Below the pieces are notes generated by a model that saw only the letters and a program-made list of their open reading frames with translations, did not search any database and was not told where the DNA came from. Positions 26,501-34,498 of a stretch of 64,000 nucleotides of DNA are shown here, one piece after another (position 1 is the first letter of the stretch; every line of letters starts with the position of its first letter). This DNA is from G965225705 sp965225705. Its GTDB lineage: Bacteria > Pseudomonadota > Alphaproteobacteria > Caulobacterales > Maricaulaceae. Location of the stretch: positions 248,001-312,000 of the forward strand of contig OZ245325.1 in assembly GCA_965225705.1 (NCBI GenBank). The letters are read 5' to 3'. The translations under genes and the position numbers were made by a program.

Positions 26501-27024
26501 CAGGTGAACGCATTCAGCAAGGGGCAACAGCACTTCGCCTTGCCGGCATTGTCCGAAAACGCCAGGAAAAAGTTTCACAAAAATCAGGGGAACGTTTTGC
26601 CTTTTTGCGTTTATCTGATCCAACAGGGGAATTTGAAGTCCTTGTCCCGCCTGAAATTTTAAAAACCTCAAGGGCCCTTATGGAACCTAAATCTTCTGTT
26701 CTTCTACATACGCGCCCTGACATGCGTTCCGGAGATATGAGGTTTTTTGTTGAAAGTGTTAAAAACCTGGAAGAAGATTTAAGCCTAACCTCTAAAGGTG
26801 TGAAGCTTTATATCGAGGATCAAAAATATTTTGAAAGCCTGCATGACTATCTCAAACAGCTGGGTCCAAAGCCCACAGGAAAACACGGAAAGCTTCATGT
26901 CATTGTTCCTCTTGATGAAAATCAGGAAGTGGAGTTCTGCCTGATGCACAGGGCCCCTATTGGTCCGTCTTCCTGCAGGGATTATCAGAGCATTTCAGGT
27001 CTGAAGCGCCTTGAAACTTTCTAG
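23572..27024 (+). CDS. dnaE: DNA polymerase III alpha subunit
   Basis: 1150 residues, the replicative polymerase. The N-terminal PHP domain begins LRNHSAYSLLEGA. The palm has GPGRGSGAGSLVAWAL and the catalytic PDFDIDF (~residues 404-410), with the third Asp further on. The fingers contain YQEQVMKIAQ and GYGFNKSHAAAYAL, and a C-terminal OB fold (LAGIVRKRQEKVSQ) is followed by the tau-binding tail. Length is normal for DnaE1. AAGGACAG lies eight bases before the ATG. Interaction partners DnaX and HolA are also encoded in the window. Confidence 0.98.
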   Translation: MTVDLPPFVPLRNHSAYSLLEGAITIPALADLALSHNFPAIGLADSNNLFGALEFSQTLAAKGIQPIIGCKMSVRIRHDEHRKDRGCDGSMVLLAQNEKGYQRLMTLSSMAWLDVEVTDDPHILLTSLLEDTEGLIALTGGFDGLLNRQVMGQGMKHAEENPLHLLEKLALAFPDRLYVELQRHGREEEKTTQTWLVEQAYAKGLPLVATNEAYFPTPDMYEAHDALLAIADASFIEVEDRRHVTAEHFFKSGEAMAHLFEDCPEALKNTVDIARRCSYRPLNRDPVLPGFTTKGLSEAEELARQARKGLQARLAKAEKFATEEDYQARLEHELDIISRMGFPGYFLIVADFIQWAKRQGIAVGPGRGSGAGSLVAWALTITDLDPLRFDLLFERFLNPERISMPDFDIDFCQERRGDVISYVQERYGQDRVASIITFGSLQARAVLRDVGRVMQLPLGLVDRLAKMIPNNPAHPVTLQQAIDGEPRLQRGYNEDPDVKRMIDIALRLEGLYRNAATHAAGLVIADRTLTDITPLYRDPRADLPATQFNMKWVEQAGLVKFDFLGLKTLTVMARCQAYLKERGVEVDLDTLPLDDAEVYALLGRGESIGVFQLESSGMRDVLRNMQPDSLEDLIALISLYRPGPMKNIDIYIDRKQGRSKADYLHPSLKPVLQETHGVIIYQEQVMKIAQLLSGYTLGEADILRKAMGKKQKAEMKRQKSRFLKGAKEKGVSQERASYIFELVAEFAGYGFNKSHAAAYALIAYQTAYLKTHYPVEFLAGLMSLDKANTDKLAALFQEARRMGVPVLPPDINESKADFSVKNGSILYALGAVRNVGLTAMDHVVKEREQQGPFKNLVDFAERLDARLINKRAFENLACSGAFDSLSVERGQAYAASETLTALAAQSSEARQNAQASLFSEKETEETIAFILPGGQTWTEDQILDEERAAIGFYLSGHPLDSLTQLLQDKHITFFAQAGERIQQGATALRLAGIVRKRQEKVSQKSGERFAFLRLSDPTGEFEVLVPPEILKTSRALMEPKSSVLLHTRPDMRSGDMRFFVESVKNLEEDLSLTSKGVKLYIEDQKYFESLHDYLKQLGPKPTGKHGKLHVIVPLDENQEVEFCLMHRAPIGPSSCRDYQSISGLKRLETF

Positions 27025-27135
27025 GCGCCCGGTTTCGTGCTGAGAAAGCCTCATATTCTTCTGAGACATGAAGAGCAAAAAACTGCTTCCCCCGGTGGGG
27101 GTGGTAAGGACCATAAACCGATGACTCTTTGACCT

Positions 27136-28221
27136 TCATATCTGGTGATGAAACCTGTGTACAATTTCTTCCCTTAATCTATCAAGCTTCCGGGAAAAAT
27201 CGTGAATATCAAATATTGTGCGGGCCCGGTCCTGCCCCTTTTGGGCATAGTCCAGACGTGTTTTCTCATGCGTCATGAAAAAAGACAGGGCGTGGTCAAT
27301 CTGGTCTGCCGTAATCTGTTGAAGATAAAGAGCACACGCACCACTCACCTCCCTTAACCCCCCTGTTCCTGAAGACACAAGGGCGGCCCCGGCATGATGG
27401 GCCTCAAGAGCGACAAGACCAAAAGGTTCATTAAAGGACGGCACCAAAGCCACAGCAGATTTTTTTAACCAGCTCTGAACCGCGGTTATCGGCTGATTTT
27501 TTAATATCAGAACCTGGTCTTTCACAGGTTCCAGGCACGCTGTGGCGTTCTCAGCGAATTCCTGATGCATATCCCATTCTGTGCACAAAAAAACAGCACG
27601 CCAGTCCGGACGTTTCTTCAAGGCAAAGGCAACCCCCTGGCAAGCTTCTGCAAAGCCTTTTCTTGGTTCGGTACGTCCGGAAAAAACAATCAGTTTCTCT
27701 TTATTTTTAACATCCCCACACCAGGGTTCTGCAGGAATAGCATTGAGGATGGGACTGACCCGCTCTGCGGCATAAGGCAGATGGCGCCTGAAGTGACGGA
27801 CAGCTTTCTGGCTGACAAAAATAAAATGCGCAATATGGCGGTGATGGTAACGACGGTACCAGAGACTTAACCTGTTTTGGGGTTCTTTCATAAAATTATG
27901 ACGGTATAAAATGACGGGAATTTTGGGAAAAGCCCTTGCGCAATAAGACGCCGTAGAGATCTGCTGGTGAATTTCAATAAGATCAGGCTTTATATCTTTT
28001 AAAAGAGAAACAACCTTCTGCGCATAATGACGGCGGTTGCTACCTTCAGGGACAGACACAACATTAAGGTCAGGCGGAGGATCCTTAACGGGAGAGGTAA
28101 GGATAGTGATATTGTCACGATTGGTACTGGCGTCTGCAAAATAGCGTACAACACTATCAATAGATGTGGGTGTTGTCTGGCTGAAAGACAAACCCCGGGG
28201 TAAAACAACCGCGACACGCAC
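27136..28221 (-). CDS. Glycosyltransferase family 4 protein
   Basis: 361 residues with two Rossmann halves of GT-B fold. The donor-binding C-terminal half has VFSGRTEPRKGF and the hallmark E-x7-E motif in PSFNEPFGLVALEAHHAG (~residues 266-274), a retaining GT4 signature. The N-terminal half has the acceptor-side segment LIEIHQQ and YRHNF. It probably adds a sugar to a cell-envelope polysaccharide or lipopolysaccharide core; donor and acceptor cannot be told. It is 29 bases downstream of dapB on the same strand and so may be co-transcribed with it. Confidence 0.88.
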   Translation of the reverse strand: MRVAVVLPRGLSFSQTTPTSIDSVVRYFADASTNRDNITILTSPVKDPPPDLNVVSVPEGSNRRHYAQKVVSLLKDIKPDLIEIHQQISTASYCARAFPKIPVILYRHNFMKEPQNRLSLWYRRYHHRHIAHFIFVSQKAVRHFRRHLPYAAERVSPILNAIPAEPWCGDVKNKEKLIVFSGRTEPRKGFAEACQGVAFALKKRPDWRAVFLCTEWDMHQEFAENATACLEPVKDQVLILKNQPITAVQSWLKKSAVALVPSFNEPFGLVALEAHHAGAALVSSGTGGLREVSGACALYLQQITADQIDHALSFFMTHEKTRLDYAQKGQDRARTIFDIHDFSRKLDRLREEIVHRFHHQI

Positions 28222-28250
28222 CAGTATATATCCTTTTCATTCAGAGACTT

Positions 28251-29066
28251 TTATCTCTCACCCAAAACATCACGCATGGTATACAAACCAGGTGGACGGG
28301 AAAAAGCCCATTTTGCGGCACGCAAAGCCCCTTTCGCAAAAACTGACCGATCATGGGCCTGATGCTTTAAGGTAAGCGTCTCCTGCAGGGAAGAAAAGCG
28401 TATTTCGTGATCCCCGATAACGCCACCAGAACGTAGGACAGAAAAACAGAGATGACCCTCCGGGCGCGTCTCCATATCCCCCGGCTTCCATTGCGTAAGG
28501 GGATCAAACTGTTCCCCCCGCCCGCGTGCGACAGCCTGCCCAAGGGACAATGCTGTCCCTGAAGGTGCATCTTTTTTCATTCTGTGATGATGATCAAGAA
28601 TATCAATATCCCAGCCTTTATCAAGCCTGTGGGCTATGTTTTCGACCAGCTCAATAAGCAGGTTGACGCCCGGAGAAAAATTATGGGCATGCACAACAGC
28701 CCGCTCCCCGGCAAGCTTTTCAAGATGATCATACCCCTCCTGACGCAAGCCTGTCACGCCACAAATATAGGCGGGTTGTCTCTGATCCCTCTCATGTGTT
28801 TTTCTAAGAAATTCCAGTGTTTCCTGAACGGCCTGTGGTGTTGAGAAATCTATGATGGCGTCTGCCCCTGAAAGAGCCTTGTCAAGCTTGTCTGTTACCC
28901 TCACCTCCGAAGGCGGGCCACCGGTAAGTGTTGCAATATCGTCCCCACATTCGGGCCGGCCAGATGCAACACATGCCCCCGTGAGAGACAAAGAAGGATC
29001 CTCAAAAACACAACGGGCAACAAGACGTCCCATACGCCCGGCAGCCCCCAAAATGGCAAGTTTCAT
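28251..29066 (-). CDS. dapB: 4-hydroxy-tetrahydrodipicolinate reductase
   Basis: 271 residues. NAD(P)H-dependent step of the diaminopimelate/lysine pathway whose last enzyme, LysA, is also in this window. The nucleotide-binding GAAGRMGRLV is at residues ~7-16, DFSTP binds cofactor and HHHRMKKDAPSGTAL holds the catalytic His and the substrate-binding KDAPSGT. The C-terminal FAKGALRAAKW is the family end motif. Confidence 0.96.
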   Translation of the reverse strand: MKLAILGAAGRMGRLVARCVFEDPSLSLTGACVASGRPECGDDIATLTGGPPSEVRVTDKLDKALSGADAIIDFSTPQAVQETLEFLRKTHERDQRQPAYICGVTGLRQEGYDHLEKLAGERAVVHAHNFSPGVNLLIELVENIAHRLDKGWDIDILDHHHRMKKDAPSGTALSLGQAVARGRGEQFDPLTQWKPGDMETRPEGHLCFSVLRSGGVIGDHEIRFSSLQETLTLKHQAHDRSVFAKGALRAAKWAFSRPPGLYTMRDVLGER

Positions 29067-29169
29067 AATGTTTTAAGTACATACTTTCAGATAATTTGCA
29101 AAGTGTTCTTTTCTTTTTTACAATAAAATTCAAACTCTGCAAAACACGAAAGATGTTTTTATGTCAATG

Positions 29170-29191
29170 GAGGTCTTATCTCAAAGACCTC
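29170..29191 (+). other. Leader hairpin before the GlsB-like gene
   Basis: GAGGTCTT (29170-29177) and AAGACCTC (29184-29191) are a perfect eight-base stem with a six-base loop, 24 bases before the ATG at 29216. It could be a transcript-stabilising hairpin or an operator. Confidence 0.4.
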
Positions 29192-29215
29192 ATTTTACAA
29201 ATAAGGAGAAATATT

Positions 29216-29467
29216 ATGGGGTGGATCAGCTGGATTGTCTTAGGGCTTATCGCAGGATTCCTGGCAAAATGGATTATGCCCGGTCGTGATGGCAACGGTC
29301 TTATTATGACTATCCTTCTCGGCATTGTCGGCAGTGTCGTTGGTGGTTATGTCGGAACAATTCTGGGCCTCGGATCTGTCAACAGCCTGAATCTTGGCAG
29401 TATTGCTCTGGCTGTTTTGGGGTCTGTTCTGGTTCTTTTTGTTTACAGACTTATTAAAAACAGCTAA
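29216..29467 (+). CDS. GlsB/YeaQ/YmgE family stress-response membrane protein
   Basis: 83 residues. The start is at 29216, with AAGGAG eight bases upstream. Three hydrophobic helices fill the protein, and the Gly-rich MGWISWIVLGLIAGFLAKWI and GDGNGLI-like turn followed by ILLGIVGSVVGGYVG are the family hallmarks. Such proteins are often induced in stress or stationary phase; biochemical role unknown. A strong terminator follows at 29489-29510, so it is a single-gene transcript. Confidence 0.9.
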   Translation: MGWISWIVLGLIAGFLAKWIMPGRDGNGLIMTILLGIVGSVVGGYVGTILGLGSVNSLNLGSIALAVLGSVLVLFVYRLIKNS

Positions 29468-29488
29468 AAAGAAGGGGGCCATGGCTTT

Positions 29489-29510
29489 GGCGTCATGACG
29501 CCCCTTTTTT
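29489..29510 (+). terminator. Rho-independent terminator after the GlsB-like gene
   Basis: GGCGTCATGACGCC is a perfect palindrome, followed by two C residues and six T residues. It sits ~20 bases after the stop codon. Confidence 0.85.
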
Positions 29511-29555
29511 CCTTTTAAGGAAGATCTCCCTATGATAGAAGAGATATTTTAAGAC

Positions 29556-29777
29556 ATGTCCACATCTGACCTACAGCCCCACAACACAACACTGAAGGCC
29601 CCTGCGCAGGGACCAGACCTTGTGGAGACCCCTGAAGATCGGGTCTTTTGTGATGGGGGGAGGGGTGCTTTGGGGCATCCGCGTATCTGGCTTGATCTCG
29701 GGGAGGCCGGATCAATTGTCTGCCCCTATTGTAGCCGCAAATTTGTGAAGATATCTGCACAGCTTCAACACGGATAA
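29556..29777 (+). CDS. CHCC-type zinc-finger domain protein
   Basis: 73 residues. The C-terminal ~45 residues match the zf-CHCC domain: VFCDGGRGALGHPRIWLDL followed by IVCPYCSRKF, giving the Cys-His-Cys-Cys zinc ligands. The family is related to the mitochondrial complex I accessory subunit NDUFS6, and free-standing versions are frequent in alphaproteobacteria. The N-terminal ~28 residues are polar and unstructured. It is convergent with bioF, with only 26 bases between stop codons. Confidence 0.88.
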   Translation: MSTSDLQPHNTTLKAPAQGPDLVETPEDRVFCDGGRGALGHPRIWLDLGEAGSIVCPYCSRKFVKISAQLQHG

Positions 29778-29803
29778 GTCTCGCAACAGAGCAAGCCTTG
29801 TTT

Positions 29804-30964
29804 TTAAGAAAAACCCTCTGCGACAACCTTTTTAAGGGTATGGGCCAGTCTTTTGATATCCTGTTCATCGTGATCTGCTGAGAATGTGAGGCGCAGGCGT
29901 GCCGTCCCTTTTGCAACGGTGGGGGGACGAATGGCCATGACCAGAAAACCCTCCTCTTCAAGACGGGCCTGTGCCATAAGGGCACGCTTTTCCTCCCCCA
30001 AAACAAGGGGTATAATGGGGCTTTCAGCTTGTGGAAGCTCCATAAGATCTGTAAAAAAACGTGCTTTTTCAAGGGGCTTTCGTGTATGTGCCGGGACGTT
30101 TTTTATCAGGTGAAGAGCCTTCAGAGCCGCCCCTGCGGATGACGGGGGGAGCCCTGTGGTATATATAAAAGACCGCGCCCGCGTGCGCAGGGTCTGACAT
30201 ATGGTCCTGCTGGCACACACATAGCCCCCCGAAGCCCCGGCGGCTTTGGAGAGGGTCCCCATCTGAAGGGGAATATCAGGACGGGGGTCAAACGCATGGA
30301 CCCCGCCACGTCCTTCACCTAAAACACCAAAACCATGGGCATCATCGGTGAGAAGACAGGCATCATACATATGGGCAAGAGCTGCAATCTCTGGCAGGGG
30401 AGCCCTGTCACCATCCATAGAAAAAACGGTTTCCGTCACAAGAAAACAGTGCCTGGCATGGGGCCTTTCTGTCTTTAAAATCTGTTCCAAATGTCCACAG
30501 TCATTATGATCAAACAAGATGGTTTTGGCACCGGAAAGGCGTGCCCCGTCATGGGCACAGGCATGAGACAGGGCATCCATCACAATAAGGTCCGGAGAGC
30601 TCGCAAGGGCAGACAAAACACCGAGATTCGCAAGATAGCCTGAGCCGAAGACAACACAGTCCTCTAAACCTTTAAAGGCTGCCAGCTTTTTCTCTAAAGC
30701 GGTGAGAAGAGGATAATCCCCCGTGACAAGCCGGGAAGCGGCGGCACCCGCCCCTGAAGTTTCAACAGCATATATCGCAGCCCTTTTGATCTGTGGATGC
30801 TGAGAAAGACCTAAATAATCATTACAGGAAAAGGAGATAAGTTTTTTTCCATCACGTTTAAGATGAACAGAAGAGCACCGCTCAACCGGGAGAGGACGAC
30901 GCAAAAGATGGCGCTTTTCAAGGCGTTTCAGGCGGGACGCAAGATAAGTCCTGAAATTTTTCAT
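29804..30964 (-). CDS. bioF: 8-amino-7-oxononanoate synthase
   Basis: 386 residues, PLP-dependent alpha-oxoamine synthase that condenses pimeloyl-ACP/CoA with alanine in biotin synthesis. Family motifs: SCNDYLGL, SGAGAAASRLVTG, DDAHGFGVLG, and the PLP-lysine segment GTLSKAAGASGGYV. IRPPTVAKGTARLR near the end favours BioF over 2-amino-3-ketobutyrate ligase or ALA synthase. The start at 30964 has AGGGGA seven bases upstream. No other bio genes are nearby. Biotin is needed by the methylcrotonyl-CoA carboxylase encoded at 37-39 kb. Confidence 0.9.
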   Translation of the reverse strand: MKNFRTYLASRLKRLEKRHLLRRPLPVERCSSVHLKRDGKKLISFSCNDYLGLSQHPQIKRAAIYAVETSGAGAAASRLVTGDYPLLTALEKKLAAFKGLEDCVVFGSGYLANLGVLSALASSPDLIVMDALSHACAHDGARLSGAKTILFDHNDCGHLEQILKTERPHARHCFLVTETVFSMDGDRAPLPEIAALAHMYDACLLTDDAHGFGVLGEGRGGVHAFDPRPDIPLQMGTLSKAAGASGGYVCASRTICQTLRTRARSFIYTTGLPPSSAGAALKALHLIKNVPAHTRKPLEKARFFTDLMELPQAESPIIPLVLGEEKRALMAQARLEEEGFLVMAIRPPTVAKGTARLRLTFSADHDEQDIKRLAHTLKKVVAEGFS

Positions 30965-31373
30965 GCGTGTTCCCCTCATATCATAACAGGACGTGAGACC
31001 CTTGTAGCATCTCTCAAAATATCCTGTTGAGCTTAAAATTACAGGGGCACACACGCAAGACCAAAATCTGTAAAGACAGAAGGGATATCATTTCTCACAG
31101 CACCAGGATCAAAGGGGGTTTCAGACGCTCACAGAAATATAAAGTGAACACAGCCTGCCAAAGCAAAATGGTGGGGCGTATCTGTATCATCTTTATCAAC
31201 CAAGGATCTCATAGGGTATAGCGCCTCTAGGGTATAGCGCCTCCCGGGATCTGGCCCTTATATGTGCACTTTAAGGAAAAATATTGCTTTTTCCCTGTCA
31301 GGGGGATAGAGTTTCCTCAGCATACACGCAAACTGTATAAAACAATATCACACAACTCAAAAAGGAGGGATAT
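30965..31373. other. Intergenic region with a two-copy 16-bp repeat
   Basis: About 410 bases between divergent bioF and the BON-LysM gene. Apart from the repeat at 31213-31244 and the presumed divergent promoters, nothing was recognised. Confidence 0.5.
31213..31244. repeat. Two-copy 16-bp tandem repeat
   Basis: AGGGTATAGCGCCTCT (31213-31228) is followed at once by AGGGTATAGCGCCTCC (31229-31244), 15 of 16 bases identical. Read in reverse (GAGGCGCTATACCCT) it resembles the array after acpS, in which AGGGAGGCTATACCCT occurs. Confidence 0.8.
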
Positions 31374-31814
31374 ATGGGTCTTTTCAAATTTCTTCAGCAG
31401 GCAGGCCGTAAACTTGGCATTGATCTTCATAATACATCCGAAGCCCCCCGGGCCTTAAAAAAGGAGGTCGAGAATCTGGGTCTTCAGGCTGAAAATCTTC
31501 AGGTTGATATTGAAGGCAGTAAAGTTCGTGTTCAGGGGCAAACTGCTTCTCAGGAAGACAAGGAAAAAATTCTTCTTGCTTTAGGAAATATTGAAGGTGT
31601 TGAGACAGTAGAAGATGTTCTGGACGCAAAAGATCCGGCCCCATCCTCACAATTTCATACAGTCCGGTCCGGAGACACGCTGTCCGCCATTGCCAAAACC
31701 TATTATGGAAGTCCATCAAAATATCATGTCATTTTTGAGGCCAATAAGCCTATGCTGTCTGATCCGGACAAAATTTATCCCGGACAGGTTTTGCGTATCC
31801 CCCAACAAAGTTAA
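31374..31814 (+). CDS. kbp: BON and LysM domain protein (YgaU/Kbp-like)
   Basis: 146 residues. A short N-terminal helix (MGLFKFLQQAGRKLG) is followed by a BON domain (~25-85, with VDIEGSKVRVQGQTAS and GNIEGVETVEDVL) and a C-terminal LysM domain (~95-146, FHTVRSGDTLSAIAKTYYG to IYPGQVLRIP). This order matches E. coli YgaU/Kbp, a cytoplasmic potassium-binding protein induced by osmotic and stationary stress. There is no signal peptide. AGGAGG is five bases upstream of the ATG. The symbol is by domain order and length. Confidence 0.88.
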   Translation: MGLFKFLQQAGRKLGIDLHNTSEAPRALKKEVENLGLQAENLQVDIEGSKVRVQGQTASQEDKEKILLALGNIEGVETVEDVLDAKDPAPSSQFHTVRSGDTLSAIAKTYYGSPSKYHVIFEANKPMLSDPDKIYPGQVLRIPQQS

Positions 31815-32040
31815 ACTTTAGCTTTATATTCAGGTTTATAAGGAAGAAAAAAGAGAGGGACATGTGTTTTAAGCTTTCAGGGCGAATCTGAAAAATAGGA
31901 TATGGTTTTCCTGATCCTTCATGTTTTGAGAAATACGCCCCACACTACATAAAACCCCTTTCTTTTAAAAAACCTGTTTCCCTTACTCTTCCTGTCAGAA
32001 GGAAAAGGGGAAAGGACAAAGTATAAGGCAGAGCCCCTTC

Positions 32041-33300
32041 ATGAAGTTCGATATATCCCCCCTTTCTTTTTATCAGGCAATACGTACGGGGACGAAAGAA
32101 CTCACCAAACCTTTAAGTGAAGCGGATCAAACCATACAATCTATGACAGAGGCAAGCCCGGTCAAATGGCATCTGGCGCATACAAGCTGGTTTTTTGAAA
32201 CCTTTATCCTTCAGGATCACCAACCGGACTATAAAGTTTTTCACACAGGGTATGATGCTCTGTTTAATTCTTATTATTATGCTTTAGGTCAGCCTTTTGA
32301 CCGATCCCGGCGCGGGCTTATTACACGCCCCGATCTCAGCGAGATTTTGTCCTATCGAGCTTATATTGATGAGCATATGGAAAACCTGATAGAAGGGCCA
32401 GATCTTACAGAGGAGATACGCTTTCTTATCCTTTTAGGTCTTAACCATGAACAACAACATCAGGAGCTCATTTTAACGGACATCAAACATGCTTTTTTTC
32501 AAAACCCTTCAGGTCCGGAGTATTGCCTTTTTTCAGATGAGGAACCTTCCCCCTCCACCCCCCCGCCTCTCACCTGGCTTGAGGACGAAGGCGGGCTTTG
32601 TGACATAGGCGTAAAGGACAGCGAAAATTTTGCCTATGACAATGAAAGGCCCTGTCATAAGGTCTTTTTATCCCCCTATGCTTTAGCAGACAGGCCTGTT
32701 GTGAACGCTGAGTATCTTGAGTTTATAGAGGATGGTGGCTATCACACTCCCAAACTCTGGCGCTCAGACGGCTGGGCGCACCTCAAAGCTCAACAATGTG
32801 AGGCCCCGGCTTACTGGCGCAAACGTGATGGTGTGTGGGAAGAATGGACACTCTATGGCTATCGCCCCCTTCAGGCAGATATCCCTGTCTCGCATATCAG
32901 TTTTTATGAAGCCGATGCCTATGCCAGCTGGGCTGGCGCACGCCTGCCTTTAGAGGCAGAATGGGAACACATGGCACGCCAGCAAACATGCGGGGTAGAA
33001 CCGGACCATCCCACACACTGTGAAGCAAAGCGTTATCATCCGGGATCTGTTCAAAAAAACATCTGGTCAGGTCAGGTCTGGGAGTGGACAGCCAGCCCCT
33101 ATACCTCCTATCCAGGTTTTCGTCCCTTTGATGGTAAGGCCCATGAATATAATGGAAAATTTATGGCCAATCAGATGGTTTTGCGGGGGGGATCCTGTCT
33201 CACATCCCCGGGGCATACGCGTCTGACCTATCGTAATTTCTTCTATCCTGATGCATTCTGGCAGGTTTCGGGATTTCGTCTTGCAAAGGAGATAAGATGA
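32041..33300 (+). CDS. egtB: Ergothioneine biosynthesis sulfoxide synthase
   Basis: 419 residues. Non-haem iron enzyme that joins trimethylhistidine (hercynine) to a cysteine-type thiol using oxygen. The N-terminal DinB-like domain supplies the iron ligands: HLAH near residue 44-47 and the HEQQHQE (HX3HXE) motif at ~136-142. The C-terminal formylglycine-generating-enzyme-like domain has GGYHTPKLW, VWEWTASPY and RGGSCLTSPGHTRLTYRNF. The stop overlaps the egtD start by four bases (ATGA), so the two are translationally coupled. EgtA, EgtC and EgtE are not nearby; the thiol donor (gamma-glutamylcysteine or free cysteine) cannot be settled by eye. Confidence 0.92.
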   Translation: MKFDISPLSFYQAIRTGTKELTKPLSEADQTIQSMTEASPVKWHLAHTSWFFETFILQDHQPDYKVFHTGYDALFNSYYYALGQPFDRSRRGLITRPDLSEILSYRAYIDEHMENLIEGPDLTEEIRFLILLGLNHEQQHQELILTDIKHAFFQNPSGPEYCLFSDEEPSPSTPPPLTWLEDEGGLCDIGVKDSENFAYDNERPCHKVFLSPYALADRPVVNAEYLEFIEDGGYHTPKLWRSDGWAHLKAQQCEAPAYWRKRDGVWEEWTLYGYRPLQADIPVSHISFYEADAYASWAGARLPLEAEWEHMARQQTCGVEPDHPTHCEAKRYHPGSVQKNIWSGQVWEWTASPYTSYPGFRPFDGKAHEYNGKFMANQMVLRGGSCLTSPGHTRLTYRNFFYPDAFWQVSGFRLAKEIR

Positions 33301-34217
33301 ATACAGATTTTCTGGAGGATGCTCTCAAAGGTCTCTCTGCCTCTCCCAAATATCTGCCCAGCAAGTATTTTTATGATCGTCGTGGCTCTGATCTGTTTGT
33401 GGCGATCACCCGCTGTAAAGACTATTATATTCCGCGTGCAGAAACATCTGTTCTTCAGGATTATAGCAGCACAATAGCCGGGCTTTTAGGGGCAAAACGC
33501 CGTGTGGTTGAGTTTGGAGCAGGGGAAGCTGTGAAGACAGAAATTCTCCTCAAAGCTTTGCCTGAACCCCTTATATATATGCCTCTGGACATTGATGAGG
33601 AGACTTTAAAGACAACGTCTGAGCGTTTTTCAAAACGTTTTCCAGCCCTTATCACAGAGCCCAAAACCGTGGACTTTACAAAGACCTTCTCTCTTCCCCC
33701 GGCCCCGGAAGGTTTTCAGGATTTGTTTTTTTATCCGGGCTCCACTCTCGGAAACTTTACCCCTGATGAAGCGGCTGTTTTTTTAAAACACCTCCATGAT
33801 CTTGGAAGAGAGGGAACATGTCTTTTGATCGGGGTTGATAGTGTAAAAGACACAGCCATCCTTGAGCGTGCCTATAATGACAAAGACGGTATAACAGCAG
33901 ACTTTAACAAAAATATTCTTCAACGGCTTAAGACAGAATGCGGGGCAGATTTTAATCTGGACGATTTTTCTCACTATGCCTTCTATAACAGGGAAGACTC
34001 CCGTATTGAAATGCATCTCATCAGCCAGAAGCGTCAAAACGTCCACCTTGCAGGACATGACTTTAGTTTCGAAAAAAATGAGTCAATCCTGACGGAATAT
34101 TCTTATAAATATACGCCGGAAAGTTTTGAAACTTTATGTGAGGACGCAGGCTGGACCCCTCAGCACAGGTGGAGCGACCGGGAAAATCTGTTTCATGTTT
34201 ATCTGTGTGTTTTTTAA
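33297..34217 (+). CDS. egtD: L-histidine N-alpha-methyltransferase
   Basis: 306 residues. Trimethylates histidine to hercynine, the first committed step of ergothioneine synthesis. SPKYLPSKYFYDRRGSDLF and TRCKDYYIPRAE at the start, the SAM-binding VVEFGAGEAVKTEILL (~residues 66-81), and FFYPGSTLGNF are the EgtD signature. The start overlaps the egtB stop in ATGA, giving a two-gene operon. The product protects against oxidative stress in the cytoplasm. No obvious terminator directly follows. Confidence 0.94.
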   Translation: MNTDFLEDALKGLSASPKYLPSKYFYDRRGSDLFVAITRCKDYYIPRAETSVLQDYSSTIAGLLGAKRRVVEFGAGEAVKTEILLKALPEPLIYMPLDIDEETLKTTSERFSKRFPALITEPKTVDFTKTFSLPPAPEGFQDLFFYPGSTLGNFTPDEAAVFLKHLHDLGREGTCLLIGVDSVKDTAILERAYNDKDGITADFNKNILQRLKTECGADFNLDDFSHYAFYNREDSRIEMHLISQKRQNVHLAGHDFSFEKNESILTEYSYKYTPESFETLCEDAGWTPQHRWSDRENLFHVYLCVF

Positions 34218-34498
34218 AAACCCTGTCTCCAGTGTTAAAAAGAGAGGGGTTTATCCCTCCCCAAAGGACTCAGCTGTTCAGGACAGAGGGAGACAGATTT
34301 TTTATCTATCTTAAAAAATCAACTATAAAGCCTATGTTTTTTCTGCTACATATTTTTGAGGGTTGGGCTCTGTGACTCCTTTCACAAAGCATGAACGTCT
34401 CCTGTTCTCTCCTCCTGTGGCCCCATCCGGGAGCTCTTGACCCCTTTAGAAGTATAGGCTTTACTTTTTAAATATGCCCCTATTGTGCGGAGTTTTTG

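Noticed and set aside
29530..30072. Minus-strand 180-codon frame across the zinc-finger gene and bioF end
   Set aside because: Overlaps two well-supported genes in other frames and has no family features.
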